Below, one piece after another: positions 1 through 5,973 of a DNA stretch of 8,048 bases. The stretch spans positions 1 through 8,048 of the forward strand of contig JAENXM010000071.1 in the NCBI GenBank assembly GCA_016649525.1, given 5' to 3'. The notes below the pieces were generated by a model, which searched no databases, was not told where the DNA came from, and worked only from the letters and a program-made list of their open reading frames with translations. The stretch is from Actinomycetota bacterium (GTDB lineage: Bacteria > Actinomycetota > Geothermincolia > Fen-727 > Anoxymicrobiaceae). Both the position numbers and the translations under genes were made by a program. Numbering within the stretch: position 1 is the first letter of the stretch; the number at the start of each line of letters is the position of its first letter.

Positions 1-1
1 G

Positions 2-565
2 CTGCTGGACGGCGCCACGGAATCGGAGATACACGAGAAAGTGATGGACGCGACGGTCCGGGCGATGGCGGAGGAGGGTGTCCCTTACCGGGGCGTACTG
101 TACGGGGGGCTCATGCTGACCGACGGAGGACCCAGGGTGCTGGAGTTCAACGTCCGTTTCGGTGACCCCGAGTCGCAGGCCGTCATCCCGAGGCTGAAGG
201 GTGACCTCGTGCCGGGGCTCCTGGCGACGATCGACGGGACCATCGCCGACTGCGAGATGGAGTGGACTCCGGAGTACTGCGTCTGCGTGGTCGTTGCTTC
301 AGGCGGCTACCCTGGCAAGTACGAGAAGGGCGTCCCCATCAAGGGTCTCAAGTCTGCCGCCGGGGACTCAAAGGTCGAGATATTCCACGCCGGCACGCGT
401 ATCGAGGACGGTGGTCTTGTTACCGCCGGAGGGAGGGTGCTCAACGTGGTCGCCCTGGGCGCGGGTTTCGAGGAGGCAAGAGGACTTGCCTACGAGGCCG
501 TTAAGATGATTAGCTTCGAGGGTATGCACTACAGGAAGGACATCGGGCACCAGGCTATCGGTTGA
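2..565 (+). CDS. purD: Phosphoribosylamine--glycine ligase (GAR synthetase), C-terminal part; 5' end outside window
   Basis: PurD joins phosphoribosylamine and glycine with ATP to give glycinamide ribonucleotide (GAR), the second step of de novo purine synthesis, in the cytoplasm. The open frame continues to the left edge of the window, so roughly the last 187 residues are present and the N-terminal and early ATP-grasp parts are missing. The ATP-grasp core signature is visible as VLEFNVRFGDPESQ, where the family usually has ETQ, so the E-S-Q variant is mild. The C-terminal domain ends with the typical HYRKDIGHQA motif, so the 3' end is intact. The stop at 563-565 is 16 nt before the purE start, which fits co-transcription. 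The internal ATG at 41 is not the real start. Identification is by motif recognition and is very secure. Confidence 0.96.
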   Translation: MLDGATESEIHEKVMDATVRAMAEEGVPYRGVLYGGLMLTDGGPRVLEFNVRFGDPESQAVIPRLKGDLVPGLLATIDGTIADCEMEWTPEYCVCVVVASGGYPGKYEKGVPIKGLKSAAGDSKVEIFHAGTRIEDGGLVTAGGRVLNVVALGAGFEEARGLAYEAVKMISFEGMHYRKDIGHQAIG

Positions 566-581
566 CGAAAGGGGCCGAGGC

Positions 582-1040
582 GTGCAGGCAAAGGTACTGA
601 TAATCGTCGGGAGCAAGAGCGATCTTGAAAAGATGGAGGAGTGCCAGGAGATGCTCGAGTACCTGGGGGTCTCCTCGGACCTTGTCGTCGCTTCGGCGCA
701 CCGTACGCCTAAGAAGGTGACTGAGAGCATCAAGGAAGCAGAAGAGAGCGGGGTCGAGGTGATCATCGCGGGCGCCGGGATGGCGGCGCACCTTCCGGGC
801 GCCGCCGCCGCTTACACGGACCTTCCCGTCATCGGCGTCCCGCTCGATTCGGGGCTCCCCGGAGGGGTGGACGCCCTCTTCTCGATAGTGCAGATGCCGC
901 CGGGGGTGCCCGTCGCCGCTGTAGCCGTTGGAGGGACGAAGAACGCCGCGGTCCTCGCGGCGCGCATACTCTCAATAAAATATCCGGACATCGGACAGAG
1001 ATTGAAGGAGTACCGGAGAAAGCTGGCCGAGGGGAGCTGA
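582..1040 (+). CDS. purE: 5-(carboxyamino)imidazole ribonucleotide mutase, PurE class I
   Basis: PurE converts N5-carboxyaminoimidazole ribonucleotide to CAIR in the class I pathway, where PurK supplies the substrate. The protein is 152 residues, a normal single-domain PurE that would form an octamer. Visible motifs are GSKSDLEKM near residue 10, ASAHRTP with the active-site His at about residue 40, GAGMAAHLPG, and SIVQMPPGVPVA. The HRTP form points to class I; class II enzymes, as I recall, have a HKGP-like motif. The loop LDSGLPGGVDAL, and GGTKNAA in place of the common GKAG-NAA, look more like archaeal-type PurE than the E. coli form. The start is a GTG, with purines (gaaagggg) about 8-15 nt upstream. 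No purK lies in this window. purD ends 16 nt upstream and purB begins about 33 nt downstream. Confidence 0.95.
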   Translation: MQAKVLIIVGSKSDLEKMEECQEMLEYLGVSSDLVVASAHRTPKKVTESIKEAEESGVEVIIAGAGMAAHLPGAAAAYTDLPVIGVPLDSGLPGGVDALFSIVQMPPGVPVAAVAVGGTKNAAVLAARILSIKYPDIGQRLKEYRRKLAEGS

Positions 1041-1073
1041 GGGAGAGGACGGCGCGAGAGCCGGGTGGTGCAT

Positions 1074-2381
1074 GTGATTGAAAGATACACGTCGGCAAAG
1101 ATGAAGGCGGTCTGGAGCGAGGAGAGCAAGCTCCAGAACTGGCTGCAGATCGAGGTGCTCGCCTGCGAGGCGATGGCAAAGCTGGGGCTCGTTCCAAAGG
1201 AGGCGCTCGCTGCCATCAAGCAGAGGGCGAAGTTCGATGTCGAGCGCGTCAAGGAGATCGAAGCCCGCACACGCCACGATGTTGTAGCGTTCCTCGAGAA
1301 CCTCGCCGAAAACATCGGGGAGGCGGCGAGGTTCCTCCATTACGGCATGACCTCCTCGGATGTCCTGGATACGGGTCTCGCCCTGCAGATGCGCGACGCC
1401 GCCGAGATATTGATCGAGGACGCCAGCAGGGTACTTGGCCTGCTCAAGAGGAGGGCGCTAGAACATCGTTCCACCGTAATGATAGGGCGGACCCACGGTG
1501 TGCACGCCGAGCCGATAACCTTCGGGCTCAAGCTCGCGGTCTGGGCTTTTGAGATGCGGCGCGACCTCGACCGCCTGGTGCGGGCACAGAACATCATGAG
1601 TGTGGGGAAGATCTCAGGGGCCGTCGGCACCTACGCGAGCCTCGACCCCTTCGTCGAGAAGTACGTATGCGACCGGCTCGGCCTGAAACCGGCCGAAGCG
1701 AGCACGCAGATAGTCCAGAGGGACCGCCACGCGGAATACATGTGCGCGCTGGCGGTGATGGCCTCCTCCCTCGAGAAGTACGCGACCGAGATAAGGGGCC
1801 TTCAGAGGACCGAGGTGCTCGAGGCGCTGGAGCCTTTCAAGGAAGGGCAGACAGGGTCGTCCGCGATGCCACATAAGAGGAACCCGGTGATTTGCGAGAG
1901 GATCTGCGGCCTGGCGCGCGTGGTCAGGGCCAACGCTCAGGTCGCTCTCGAGAACGTGACCCTCTGGCACGAGAGGGACATAAGCCACTCCTCGGCCGAG
2001 AGGGTGATAATACCGGACAGCACCACCCTGCTGGACTACATGTTGAACAAGTTTAACGAGGTGCTGGAGGGTTTGGTGGTATACCCGCAGAAGATGGAAG
2101 AGGACATGGAGATCACAGGGGGTCTCATATTTTCCGAGAAGGTGATGCTCGCACTGGTGGGGAAGGGAGCGTCGCGCCAGGAAGCATACGCCATGGTCCA
2201 GAGGAACGCCCTGCGCGCGGCGCGCGGCGAGGGCGGTTTCCTAGAGAGGCTGCTGCACGATCAGGAGGTCGGGCGGCTCATGACACCGGAGGAGATCGAG
2301 GCCTGCTTTGACGTCCAGGCGTCACTCGCGAGGGCCGAGAACGTCTTCGCAAGGCTGGAGGATTTGAAGGTCAGACCATGA
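1074..2381 (+). CDS. purB: Adenylosuccinate lyase
   Basis: PurB eliminates fumarate from SAICAR and from adenylosuccinate, acting twice in purine synthesis; it is a homotetramer of the fumarase/aspartase superfamily. About 435 residues is the usual length for the short bacterial type. The three conserved regions are visible: GMTSSDVLDT, GRTHGVHAEP with a catalytic His, and the flexible signature loop GSSAMPHKRNP. Three in-frame GTG codons compete as start, at 1065, 1068 and 1074. I chose 1074 because the protein then begins MIERYTS, as in relatives. It also puts the catalytic His at 141 and the loop Ser at 262/263, the B. subtilis numbering as I remember it. Weak purine-rich stretches precede each candidate, so the ribosome site does not decide. 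The usual purC does not follow; purS begins 30 nt downstream. Confidence 0.96.
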   Translation: MIERYTSAKMKAVWSEESKLQNWLQIEVLACEAMAKLGLVPKEALAAIKQRAKFDVERVKEIEARTRHDVVAFLENLAENIGEAARFLHYGMTSSDVLDTGLALQMRDAAEILIEDASRVLGLLKRRALEHRSTVMIGRTHGVHAEPITFGLKLAVWAFEMRRDLDRLVRAQNIMSVGKISGAVGTYASLDPFVEKYVCDRLGLKPAEASTQIVQRDRHAEYMCALAVMASSLEKYATEIRGLQRTEVLEALEPFKEGQTGSSAMPHKRNPVICERICGLARVVRANAQVALENVTLWHERDISHSSAERVIIPDSTTLLDYMLNKFNEVLEGLVVYPQKMEEDMEITGGLIFSEKVMLALVGKGASRQEAYAMVQRNALRAARGEGGFLERLLHDQEVGRLMTPEEIEACFDVQASLARAENVFARLEDLKVRP

Positions 2382-2411
2382 CCGCGTAGCGACGGAAGAA
2401 GGTGGATCTAG

Positions 2412-2657
2412 GTGGCTCGTGCCAGGGTCTATGTGACGTTGAAGGAAGGGATACTCGACCCGCAGGGAAAGACGGTCCTTCGGGCCCTCAAATCCCTGGG
2501 GTATGAAGAGGTAGAGGACCTTCGCATCGGCAAGTACATGGAGCTCGCGCTCGACGGGGGCGACGAGGAGAAGCTCGAGGCTAGGCTGCTGGAGATGTGC
2601 GAGAAACTGCTCGCGAACCCGATAATAGAGAACTACCGGGTGGAGGTAGAGGCTTAG
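2412..2657 (+). CDS. purS: Phosphoribosylformylglycinamidine synthase subunit PurS
   Basis: PurS is the small structural subunit of three-part FGAM synthase. It bridges PurQ (glutaminase) and small PurL so that ammonia can pass between them. The protein is 81 residues, the normal size. It has the family pattern: a first beta strand ARVYVTLKEGILDPQG, then KTVLRALKSLGYEEVEDLRIGKYMEL, a helix rich in E and K, and the ending NPIIENYRVEV, which is diagnostic. The start is GTG at 2412, preceded by a good Shine-Dalgarno-like stretch (gaaggtgg, 2398-2405) at a spacing of about 6 nt. The stop TAG is directly followed by the ATG of purQ with no gap, which indicates translational coupling of two subunits of one complex. 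No purL partner is in the window. Confidence 0.95.
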   Translation: MARARVYVTLKEGILDPQGKTVLRALKSLGYEEVEDLRIGKYMELALDGGDEEKLEARLLEMCEKLLANPIIENYRVEVEA

Positions 2658-3362
2658 ATGAGATTCGGCGTCGTCGTTTTCCCGGGTTCCAACTGCGACC
2701 ACGACTGCTACTACGTCATCGACAGGGTGCTGGGGCAGCCCGTGGACTACGTGTGGCACGGCAGCACCGACGTCGCGGGCTACGACTGCCTCGTGCTGCC
2801 TGGGGGTTTCGCGTACGGCGACTACCTCCGCACCGGAGCGGTCGCGCGTTTCTCACCCGTCATGAAGGCGGTGGAGAAGTTCGCGGCGGCGGGAGGCTTC
2901 GTCATCGGCATCTGCAACGGCTTCCAGATACTGCTCGAGGCCGGTCTTCTTCCCGGAGCGATGATGCGCAACACTGGCTTGAAGTTCATCTGCAGATTCG
3001 TGAACATCAGGGTCGAAACTGCCAGCACTCCGTGGACGAGCGGTGCGCAGGTGGGGCAGGTGCTGAAGATTCCGATCGCTCATAACGAGGGGAACTACCA
3101 GGTCCCGCACCGGGTCCTTGTGGAGACAAAGGGACAGGGACAGGTCGTCTTCCGCTACTGCTCGCCCGAAGGGAGCGTCCTGCCGGAGTTCAACCCGAAC
3201 GGTGCGACGGAGAACATCGCGGGCGTCTGCAACCCGGAGGGCAACGTGCTCGGTCTGATGCCCCACCCAGAGCGTGCATCGGAGCCGGAGCTAGGGTCCG
3301 TCGACGGGCTCGTGATCTGGAGATCGCTTCTCGACTACTGCGGCGTTGAAGTCGCGCCCTGA
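2658..3362 (+). CDS. purQ: Phosphoribosylformylglycinamidine synthase subunit PurQ (glutamine amidotransferase)
   Basis: PurQ is a class I (triad) glutamine amidotransferase that releases ammonia from glutamine for FGAM synthesis by PurL. The protein has 234 residues, the normal length. It starts with the family N-terminus MRFGVVVFPGSNCDHD. LVLPGGFAYGDYLRTGA forms part of the glutamine site, and the nucleophile lies in GICNGFQ at Cys86. The His/Glu pair is in MPHPERA (His203, Glu205), completing the triad, so the enzyme looks fully active. The ATG start immediately follows the purS stop; the ribosome site (ggtggagg) lies inside the purS 3' end. The PHP-domain gene starts 24 nt after the stop, where purL often follows in other genomes. 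Confidence 0.97.
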   Translation: MRFGVVVFPGSNCDHDCYYVIDRVLGQPVDYVWHGSTDVAGYDCLVLPGGFAYGDYLRTGAVARFSPVMKAVEKFAAAGGFVIGICNGFQILLEAGLLPGAMMRNTGLKFICRFVNIRVETASTPWTSGAQVGQVLKIPIAHNEGNYQVPHRVLVETKGQGQVVFRYCSPEGSVLPEFNPNGATENIAGVCNPEGNVLGLMPHPERASEPELGSVDGLVIWRSLLDYCGVEVAP

Positions 3363-3386
3363 GGGCCGCTTGAAAGGCGTATCGGA

Positions 3387-4061
3387 TTGAGGGTCGATTT
3401 TCACGTACACACGGTCTATTCGAAGGACTCCGTCATCACTTTTCCCCTGCTCGTTGACGCGTGCCGCGAGAAGGGCATCGATGCCGTCGCCGTCATGGAC
3501 CATGACGTCATAGAGGGGGCGCTCGAGTTCGCCTCGAGGTCCGATGAGTTGATGGCGGCCGGAGAACAGGTGCCGCGCGTGATCGTGGGCGAGGAGGTAA
3601 GGTCGGCGGCCGGAGAGATATGCGGGCTCTTCATATCCGAGAGGGTCCCCGACCACCTGGGCCCGAGAAAGACGATGGAGCTCATAAAGGAACAGGGGGG
3701 GCTCGTCTATATCCCGCATCCTTTCGACATCTTGAAGCTGAAACGCCTGAAAGCGCGCGAACTTCTTGAGCTCGCGGAGTTGATAGACATCCTTGAGGCC
3801 TGCAACGGCAAGCCGCGCTTCCCGTGGGCAAACGTGCTCGCGGGGCGATTCCTTGCGCGGAATCACTTCCCCCGGGCCGCCGGGAGCGACGCGCACGAGC
3901 CCGTGCATCTCGGTGCCGCCTCGGTGGAGATGGAGGAATTCAACGGACCCGCCGACCTTCTCGAGAAACTGGACGCGGGCAGTATCTCGGGCAGGCGGTA
4001 TTCTCCTTTGACTTCCGCTTTCATCCGTGTAAATCTTCGCAGGAAGACACGCTCGCAGTAA
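3387..4061 (+). CDS. PHP-domain metal-dependent hydrolase (phosphoesterase family), substrate unknown
   Basis: The protein has 224 residues and is a stand-alone PHP domain of the family related to histidinol phosphatase and the DNA polymerase III PHP domain. Metal-binding motifs appear in order: DFHVHTVYSKDS (His6, His8), VMDHD (Asp38, His39), VGEE (Glu69/Glu70), YIPHP (His111), EACNGK (residues 137-142), and GSDAH (Asp168, His170). All expected ligands are present, so it is probably an active phosphoesterase binding two or three metal ions. The start is TTG at 3387, preceded by gaaagg at about 9 nt. The only in-frame stop just upstream is that of purQ, 24 nt before, so it looks like the last gene of the purine operon. 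A nucleotide or phospho-sugar substrate is a guess from context only. The stop TAA lies about 36 nt before the right end of the insertion sequence. Confidence 0.85.
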   Translation: MRVDFHVHTVYSKDSVITFPLLVDACREKGIDAVAVMDHDVIEGALEFASRSDELMAAGEQVPRVIVGEEVRSAAGEICGLFISERVPDHLGPRKTMELIKEQGGLVYIPHPFDILKLKRLKARELLELAELIDILEACNGKPRFPWANVLAGRFLARNHFPRAAGSDAHEPVHLGAASVEMEEFNGPADLLEKLDAGSISGRRYSPLTSAFIRVNLRRKTRSQ

Positions 4062-4067
4062 TGTTGT

Positions 4068-4083
4068 ATAGCACGGAAGCTAT
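4068..4083. terminator. Short inverted repeat after the PHP gene (weak hairpin, possible terminator remnant)
   Basis: ATAGC (4068-4072) and GCTAT (4079-4083) form a 5-bp stem with a 6-nt loop, 6 nt past the PHP stop codon. In the reconstructed pre-insertion site it sits between two convergent stop codons, a usual place for a shared terminator. The stem is short and no T-run follows on either strand, so this is only a weak call. Confidence 0.2.
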
Positions 4084-4096
4084 CTGGACACCGTTC

Positions 4097-4260
4097 CTCA
4101 GAATATGGCATTCTATGCCACATCTTCTGATTGACGCTTCTCAGGCGTCAGCCTCTCAGAATCGAGAGGTCTTACATCGCCTCCACGTCCGTTTAGGGTC
4201 TCCGGGGAACTCCCGGCGAGCATAAGTATGTTGTCAGAAGCGTTTTCGTCTCTGTCTGCG
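4097..4260 (-). ncRNA. Candidate omega-RNA (reRNA) scaffold at the tnpB 3' end and IS right end
   Basis: TnpB proteins use a guide RNA whose scaffold comes from the 3' end of tnpB and the right end of the element, with the guide read from flanking DNA. Here that segment holds three consecutive perfect hairpins: 6-bp stems at 4152-4157/4164-4169, 4132-4137/4145-4150, and 4106-4111/4115-4120. The middle and first ones lie inside the last codons of restored tnpB, and the last spans its stop codon. The guide would be read on the minus strand from about 4096 downward, beginning aacggtgtcc. The 5' limit of the RNA is unknown and no internal promoter was identified. The call rests on position and structure only. 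Confidence 0.4.
4100..4122 (+). repeat. Right-end copy of the imperfect terminal inverted repeat of the IS607 element
   Basis: This segment matches the complement of 5949-5971 at 15 of 23 positions, with ATATGGC (4103-4109) identical. It probably contains TnpA recognition sequence. It also forms a hairpin by itself (TGGCAT/ATGCCA), so part of the match may reflect that internal symmetry. Confidence 0.5.
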
Positions 4261-5368
4261 TGGTATCGCAGGACTCGCAGTGGAACGTTCTCTCAGAGAG
4301 CGAGAGGTCGGTTTTCCCCCAGCCACACCTCGAACACAGCTTTGAGGTTGCCTCGAAGCGGGGGACGACCGCGAGCTCTATCCCGTACCAACTACACTTG
4401 TACTCCATCTGCCTTCTGAACTCCCGCATGGATGCGTCAGCAACAGAGCGCGCGAGCCTGCGGTTCTTCATCATCCCGGAGACGTTCAGATCTTCGAGCG
4501 CCACGACTGAAGGCCGCAGGGATGGCGGTTTGGCTTTCGCCACTATCTCTGAGGTTGCCTTATGCATGGCGTCGGAACGGACACACGATATGCGATAGTG
4601 CCGCCCGGCGATTTTCTTCCTGGTGACTTCCCGCCTGTTTGAGCCCTTCTTCTGACGTGACAGCTTCTTCTGTAGTCGGCGTAGCTTCCTGGCGCCTGCA
4701 TGGAGCGCCTTGGGGTTCTCGCAGTGGACGTGCTCTTCCATTCCGTAGGAGCAGGTTGCCAGCGTTCTCACGCCCATGTCTATTCCGACCGGAGGGCCTG
4801 ATGTCGGAAGCGGGTCTTCCTGTACCTGTTCCACCTGGAGTGAGACAAACCAGCGGCCCGCCCTCTCGGAGACGCATGCCGAGAGGACATGAACCGCCTC
4901 GCTCTCGGCCGGCAGGTAATCGCTCTCCTTGAGCCTGATCCAGCCCAGGCGGGGGAGCTTCACGCGGGAGCCCTCGACGTGAATGGAGCCGGTCAAGCGG
5001 AAGGAGCCGAGGCCTTTTCTCCTGCTCTTGAAGCGGGGAAATCCCACATTGCCTTTGTGTCTTCCCTGATTTGCGAGCTCCACTCTGCGGAAGAAGTTCC
5101 CATATGCCCGGCCCAGGTCCCGAAGCGCCTCCTGTGGCGCGCACTTACTGACCTCGTAGAGCCAGGGATACTCCGTCTTCTTCAGGGCATTCAGCTCCCT
5201 GTGGAGTTCCATAGCGTTTGGGCTCTTTCCGGTGAGCCCATACGACTCCATTTTTCTTGAAAGGCCCCAGTTGTAGGCGAAGCGGGCGGCACCGGCGTGG
5301 TTGGCCAGAGCCTCGCGCTGAAAGGTGTTGGGCTTTAGTTCCGTCTTGTAAGCCCTCTTAACCTTCAG
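4113..5368 (-). pseudogene. tnpB: TnpB, IS607-associated RNA-guided nuclease family; frameshifted before the third RuvC motif
   Basis: Read from a CTG at 5368 the protein begins MKVKRAYKTELKPN and continues HAGAARFAYNWGLSRKMESYG, the canonical TnpB N-terminus. No ATG, GTG or TTG lies in frame before the ATG at 5251, which would lose 39 conserved residues. RuvC-I is GIDMGVRTLA (Asp about 197) and RuvC-II is ALEDLNVSGM (Glu about 292). The zinc ribbon has two Cys pairs, SKLCSRCG and FHCESC (about 345/348 and 364/367). Right after the last Cys the frame is lost and stops at 4193. One base missing near 4266-4268 restores YHADRDENASDNIL (RuvC-III) and GRGGDVRP, ending at a TAG at 4113-4115, for about 418 residues in all, a normal length. 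As sequenced the product lacks the third catalytic Asp and is probably a dead nuclease. It overlaps the tnpA end by 11 nt. Confidence 0.88.
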
Positions 5369-5930
5369 TCTCCTTCACCGCCTCGAGCGCTTTTTTTGCC
5401 CGGTTACGCGCGCCGCGCTTCCCGTAAATCCTTGTGCACATGGAAGTGACAACATCAATGAAGTCGGTCCAGATGTCCGCCATCTCCTCTGTCTCGTCCG
5501 CCACTATTATGCTCCTGCCTTGTGACAGGAGAGCGGACTCCACGTACTCCACGCCGAATCGCGCAAGCCGGTCGCGGTGTTCCACTAGGATGGTCTCGAC
5601 AGAAGGGTCGGACAGGAGCTTGATGAGTTTCTTGCGGCGGCCGTTTAGCCCGGAGCCGATCTCTTCTGTTATCGCCGCCACCGTAAGCCCCTTCACGGCG
5701 GCGTAGTCTTTGAGCCGGGAGACCTGCCTGGTCAGATCTTCCCTCTGATCTACCGAAGACACGCGTGCGTAGATAGTCACCCTGGATTTCTCTACCGCGG
5801 CCTCTGGATGGACGATGATGGTGCCTGTCGGCATCTGCTCCGACCTGACCGGCAGCTTGCCCGCCTTGTACCAGTTCCAGGCTGTTTTGTACCCGATGCC
5901 CTGCTGCTTGGCCCAGTCGGAAAGTTTCAT
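5358..5930 (-). CDS. tnpA: TnpA, IS607-family serine recombinase/transposase
   Basis: This 190-residue protein catalyses IS607 transposition through a serine-DNA linkage, probably via a circular intermediate. Residues 1-45 form a MerR-like helix-turn-helix (LSDWAKQQGIGYKTAWNW, then GKLPV), placed N-terminal to the catalytic domain as is typical of IS607. The catalytic motif is TIYARVSSVDQREDL with the nucleophile at Ser58. GSGLNGRRKKL and the arginine motif LVEHRDRLARFG (residues 115-126) are characteristic of this family. Length and all key residues look intact. The start is ATG at 5930; I see no clear Shine-Dalgarno sequence before it (ttctatccat), so initiation may be weak. The stop TAA overlaps the start of tnpB by 11 nt, which suggests translational coupling. 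With tnpB broken, this gene could still mobilise the element. Confidence 0.93.
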   Translation of the reverse strand: MKLSDWAKQQGIGYKTAWNWYKAGKLPVRSEQMPTGTIIVHPEAAVEKSRVTIYARVSSVDQREDLTRQVSRLKDYAAVKGLTVAAITEEIGSGLNGRRKKLIKLLSDPSVETILVEHRDRLARFGVEYVESALLSQGRSIIVADETEEMADIWTDFIDVVTSMCTRIYGKRGARNRAKKALEAVKETEG

Positions 5931-5948
5931 ATGGATAGAACAGCACAG

Positions 5949-5971
5949 TATGGAACATTACGCCATATATT
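5949..5971 (-). repeat. Left-end copy of the imperfect terminal inverted repeat of the IS607 element
   Basis: Read on the minus strand, this stretch follows the GG core directly and matches 4100-4122 of the plus strand at 15 of 23 positions, including ATATGGC (5968-5962). It lies upstream of tnpA, so TnpA bound here could also affect its own transcription; that last point is inference. Confidence 0.5.
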
Positions 5972-5973
5972 CC

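Larger units (their letters stand above)
4097..5973 (-). mobile_element. IS607-family insertion sequence (tnpA-tnpB), boundaries estimated
   Basis: The element is about 1.88 kb and carries a serine-recombinase TnpA with an N-terminal helix-turn-helix followed by an overlapping TnpB, the gene pair that defines IS607. On the minus strand both proposed borders read gaGGaa, giving a GG core on each side; IS607 elements are known to insert at GG without a true target duplication. The 7-mer TTCCTCA occurs at both borders (4094-4100 and 5970-5976). Just inside, the two ends form an imperfect inverted repeat (15 of 23 positions) with an identical ATATGGC block. The borders could be off by a few bases. 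Joining the flanks gives a plausible convergent intergenic site: PHP stop, about 45 nt, then the stop of the membrane-protein gene. Neither gene is interrupted by the insertion itself. Confidence 0.8.

Noticed and set aside
812..1340. Several minus-strand open frames opposite purE and purB
   Set aside because: They are low-complexity products rich in Arg, Ser and Pro, and purE and purB on the other strand are unambiguous.
3291..3908. A 205-codon minus-strand open frame antisense to the PHP gene
   Set aside because: It lies opposite a protein with complete PHP motifs and resembles no family; it is an antisense shadow caused by high GC.
4058..5961. GTAATGTT at 4058-4065 and its complement AACATTAC at 5954-5961 as the true ends of the IS
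   Set aside because: This 8-bp match would put the PHP stop codon inside the element and does not give a shared GG core. The model with TTCCTCA/GG borders and the longer inverted repeat explains both flanking genes better, so the 8-bp match is probably chance.
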